Positions 63,790 through 64,000 of a stretch of 64,000 nucleotides of DNA are shown piece by piece. How positions within the stretch are numbered: position 1 is the stretch's first letter; the number at the start of each line of letters is the position of its first letter. The DNA lies in the NCBI GenBank assembly GCA_938084685.1, contig CALKGE010000009.1, positions 186,001-250,000 on the forward strand, in the 5' to 3' direction. The stretch comes from an uncultured Pirellulaceae bacterium (GTDB lineage: Bacteria > Planctomycetota > Planctomycetia > Pirellulales > Pirellulaceae). The notes beneath the pieces are model-generated. The model saw only the letters and a program-made list of their open reading frames with translations, made no database searches and had not been told where the DNA came from. The position numbers and the translations under genes are program-made.

Positions 63790-64000
63790 ATGACTAAAGA
63801 AGCGTTCGATTGTCGAGTGATGTTGCCGCATTCACTCGACGGCTGGACGATGGGGATATACGATTCCAACGATGCACATGTCAACCGTTTCCAGGATTTA
63901 TTCTCTGCGTTTCAGCCTCAGCTATACCTTGACGGCTCGGTGGAACCGGGGGAAATCCAGCCGATCACCGGCAAGTTGGATAAGTTCCATACAGACACCT
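63790..64000 (+). CDS. Unrecognised gene, N-terminus (partial)
   Basis: Seventy complete codons from the ATG at 63790, open to the right edge. The translation begins MTKEAFDCRVMLPHSLDG and is soluble, with no signal peptide. I do not recognise the family. It is downstream of rimK in the same direction but separated by 129 bases and a hairpin. Confidence 0.5.
   Translation, partial: MTKEAFDCRVMLPHSLDGWTMGIYDSNDAHVNRFQDLFSAFQPQLYLDGSVEPGEIQPITGKLDKFHTDT

Overview
The window looks like a chromosomal segment of a planctomycete (Planctomycetota, probably Planctomycetales; I cannot name the species). The evidence is family content: DUF1549/DUF1553 + DUF1501 and DUF1592 + DUF1552 pairs, large propeller/HEAT proteins with a C-terminal CxxCH heme domain, two exported sulfatases, a CehA-type PHP protein, a CRTAC1/FG-GAP lipoprotein and a small protein with the planctomycete N-terminal motif FEQLEDR. 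Coding density is high and base composition is roughly balanced. I saw no tRNA, rRNA, CRISPR array, transposase or phage gene.

Layout. 1-5825 (minus): a LysR regulator overlapping gltB by an ATGA, followed by a partial gltD (ammonium assimilation). 6170-9862: exported M20 amidohydrolase, medium-chain dehydrogenase, redoxin, FHA protein. 10030-14416 (minus): DUF1501 + DUF1553 pair. 14554-16995 (minus): a CRTAC1-family lipoprotein whose frame is interrupted by one in-frame TGA followed by a SECIS-like hairpin, so it is a selenoprotein candidate. 17063-22016 (minus): sulfatase, CehA-like metallohydrolase and L-fucose-dehydrogenase-like SDR, compatible with use of sulfated fucose-containing glycans.

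22229-34757 (plus): a compact ten-gene catabolic cluster. In order it holds a D-2-hydroxyacid dehydrogenase, epoxide-hydrolase-type alpha/beta hydrolase, Ldh2-type dehydrogenase, double cyclase, Nramp-like transporter with an EF-hand-rich insertion, SDR lacking the catalytic lysine, fused 2-oxoacid dehydrogenase E1 alpha-beta, E2 and M20 amidohydrolase. The substrate is unknown. It fits import of a small organic molecule, redox and hydrolytic processing, and conversion of a 2-oxoacid or acetoin-like product to an acyl-CoA. No E3 is encoded locally.

34913-39871: a 1652-residue exported SGNH/propeller/F5-8C/cupredoxin/cytochrome protein. 39959-45053: nitrilase-family hydrolase, cold-shock protein, STAS protein cut short by a stop codon, ceramidase-like protein overlapping a MauE-like membrane protein. 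45129-53169: DUF1552 + DUF1592, SASA esterase, PiT phosphate transporter, second sulfatase. 53244-58553: DUF1080-propeller-cytochrome protein, TPR membrane protein, lipoprotein. 58806-64000: small exported LEDR protein, membrane TrkA-C protein, exported endonuclease/phosphatase-family protein, retropepsin-like 'ATP-dependent zinc protease' next to a RimK-TrkA-C fusion, and the start of an unrecognised gene.

The points most worth testing are the TGA-containing CRTAC1 gene, the ten-gene catabolic cluster, the stop codon in the STAS gene, and several strong dyads in promoter regions.
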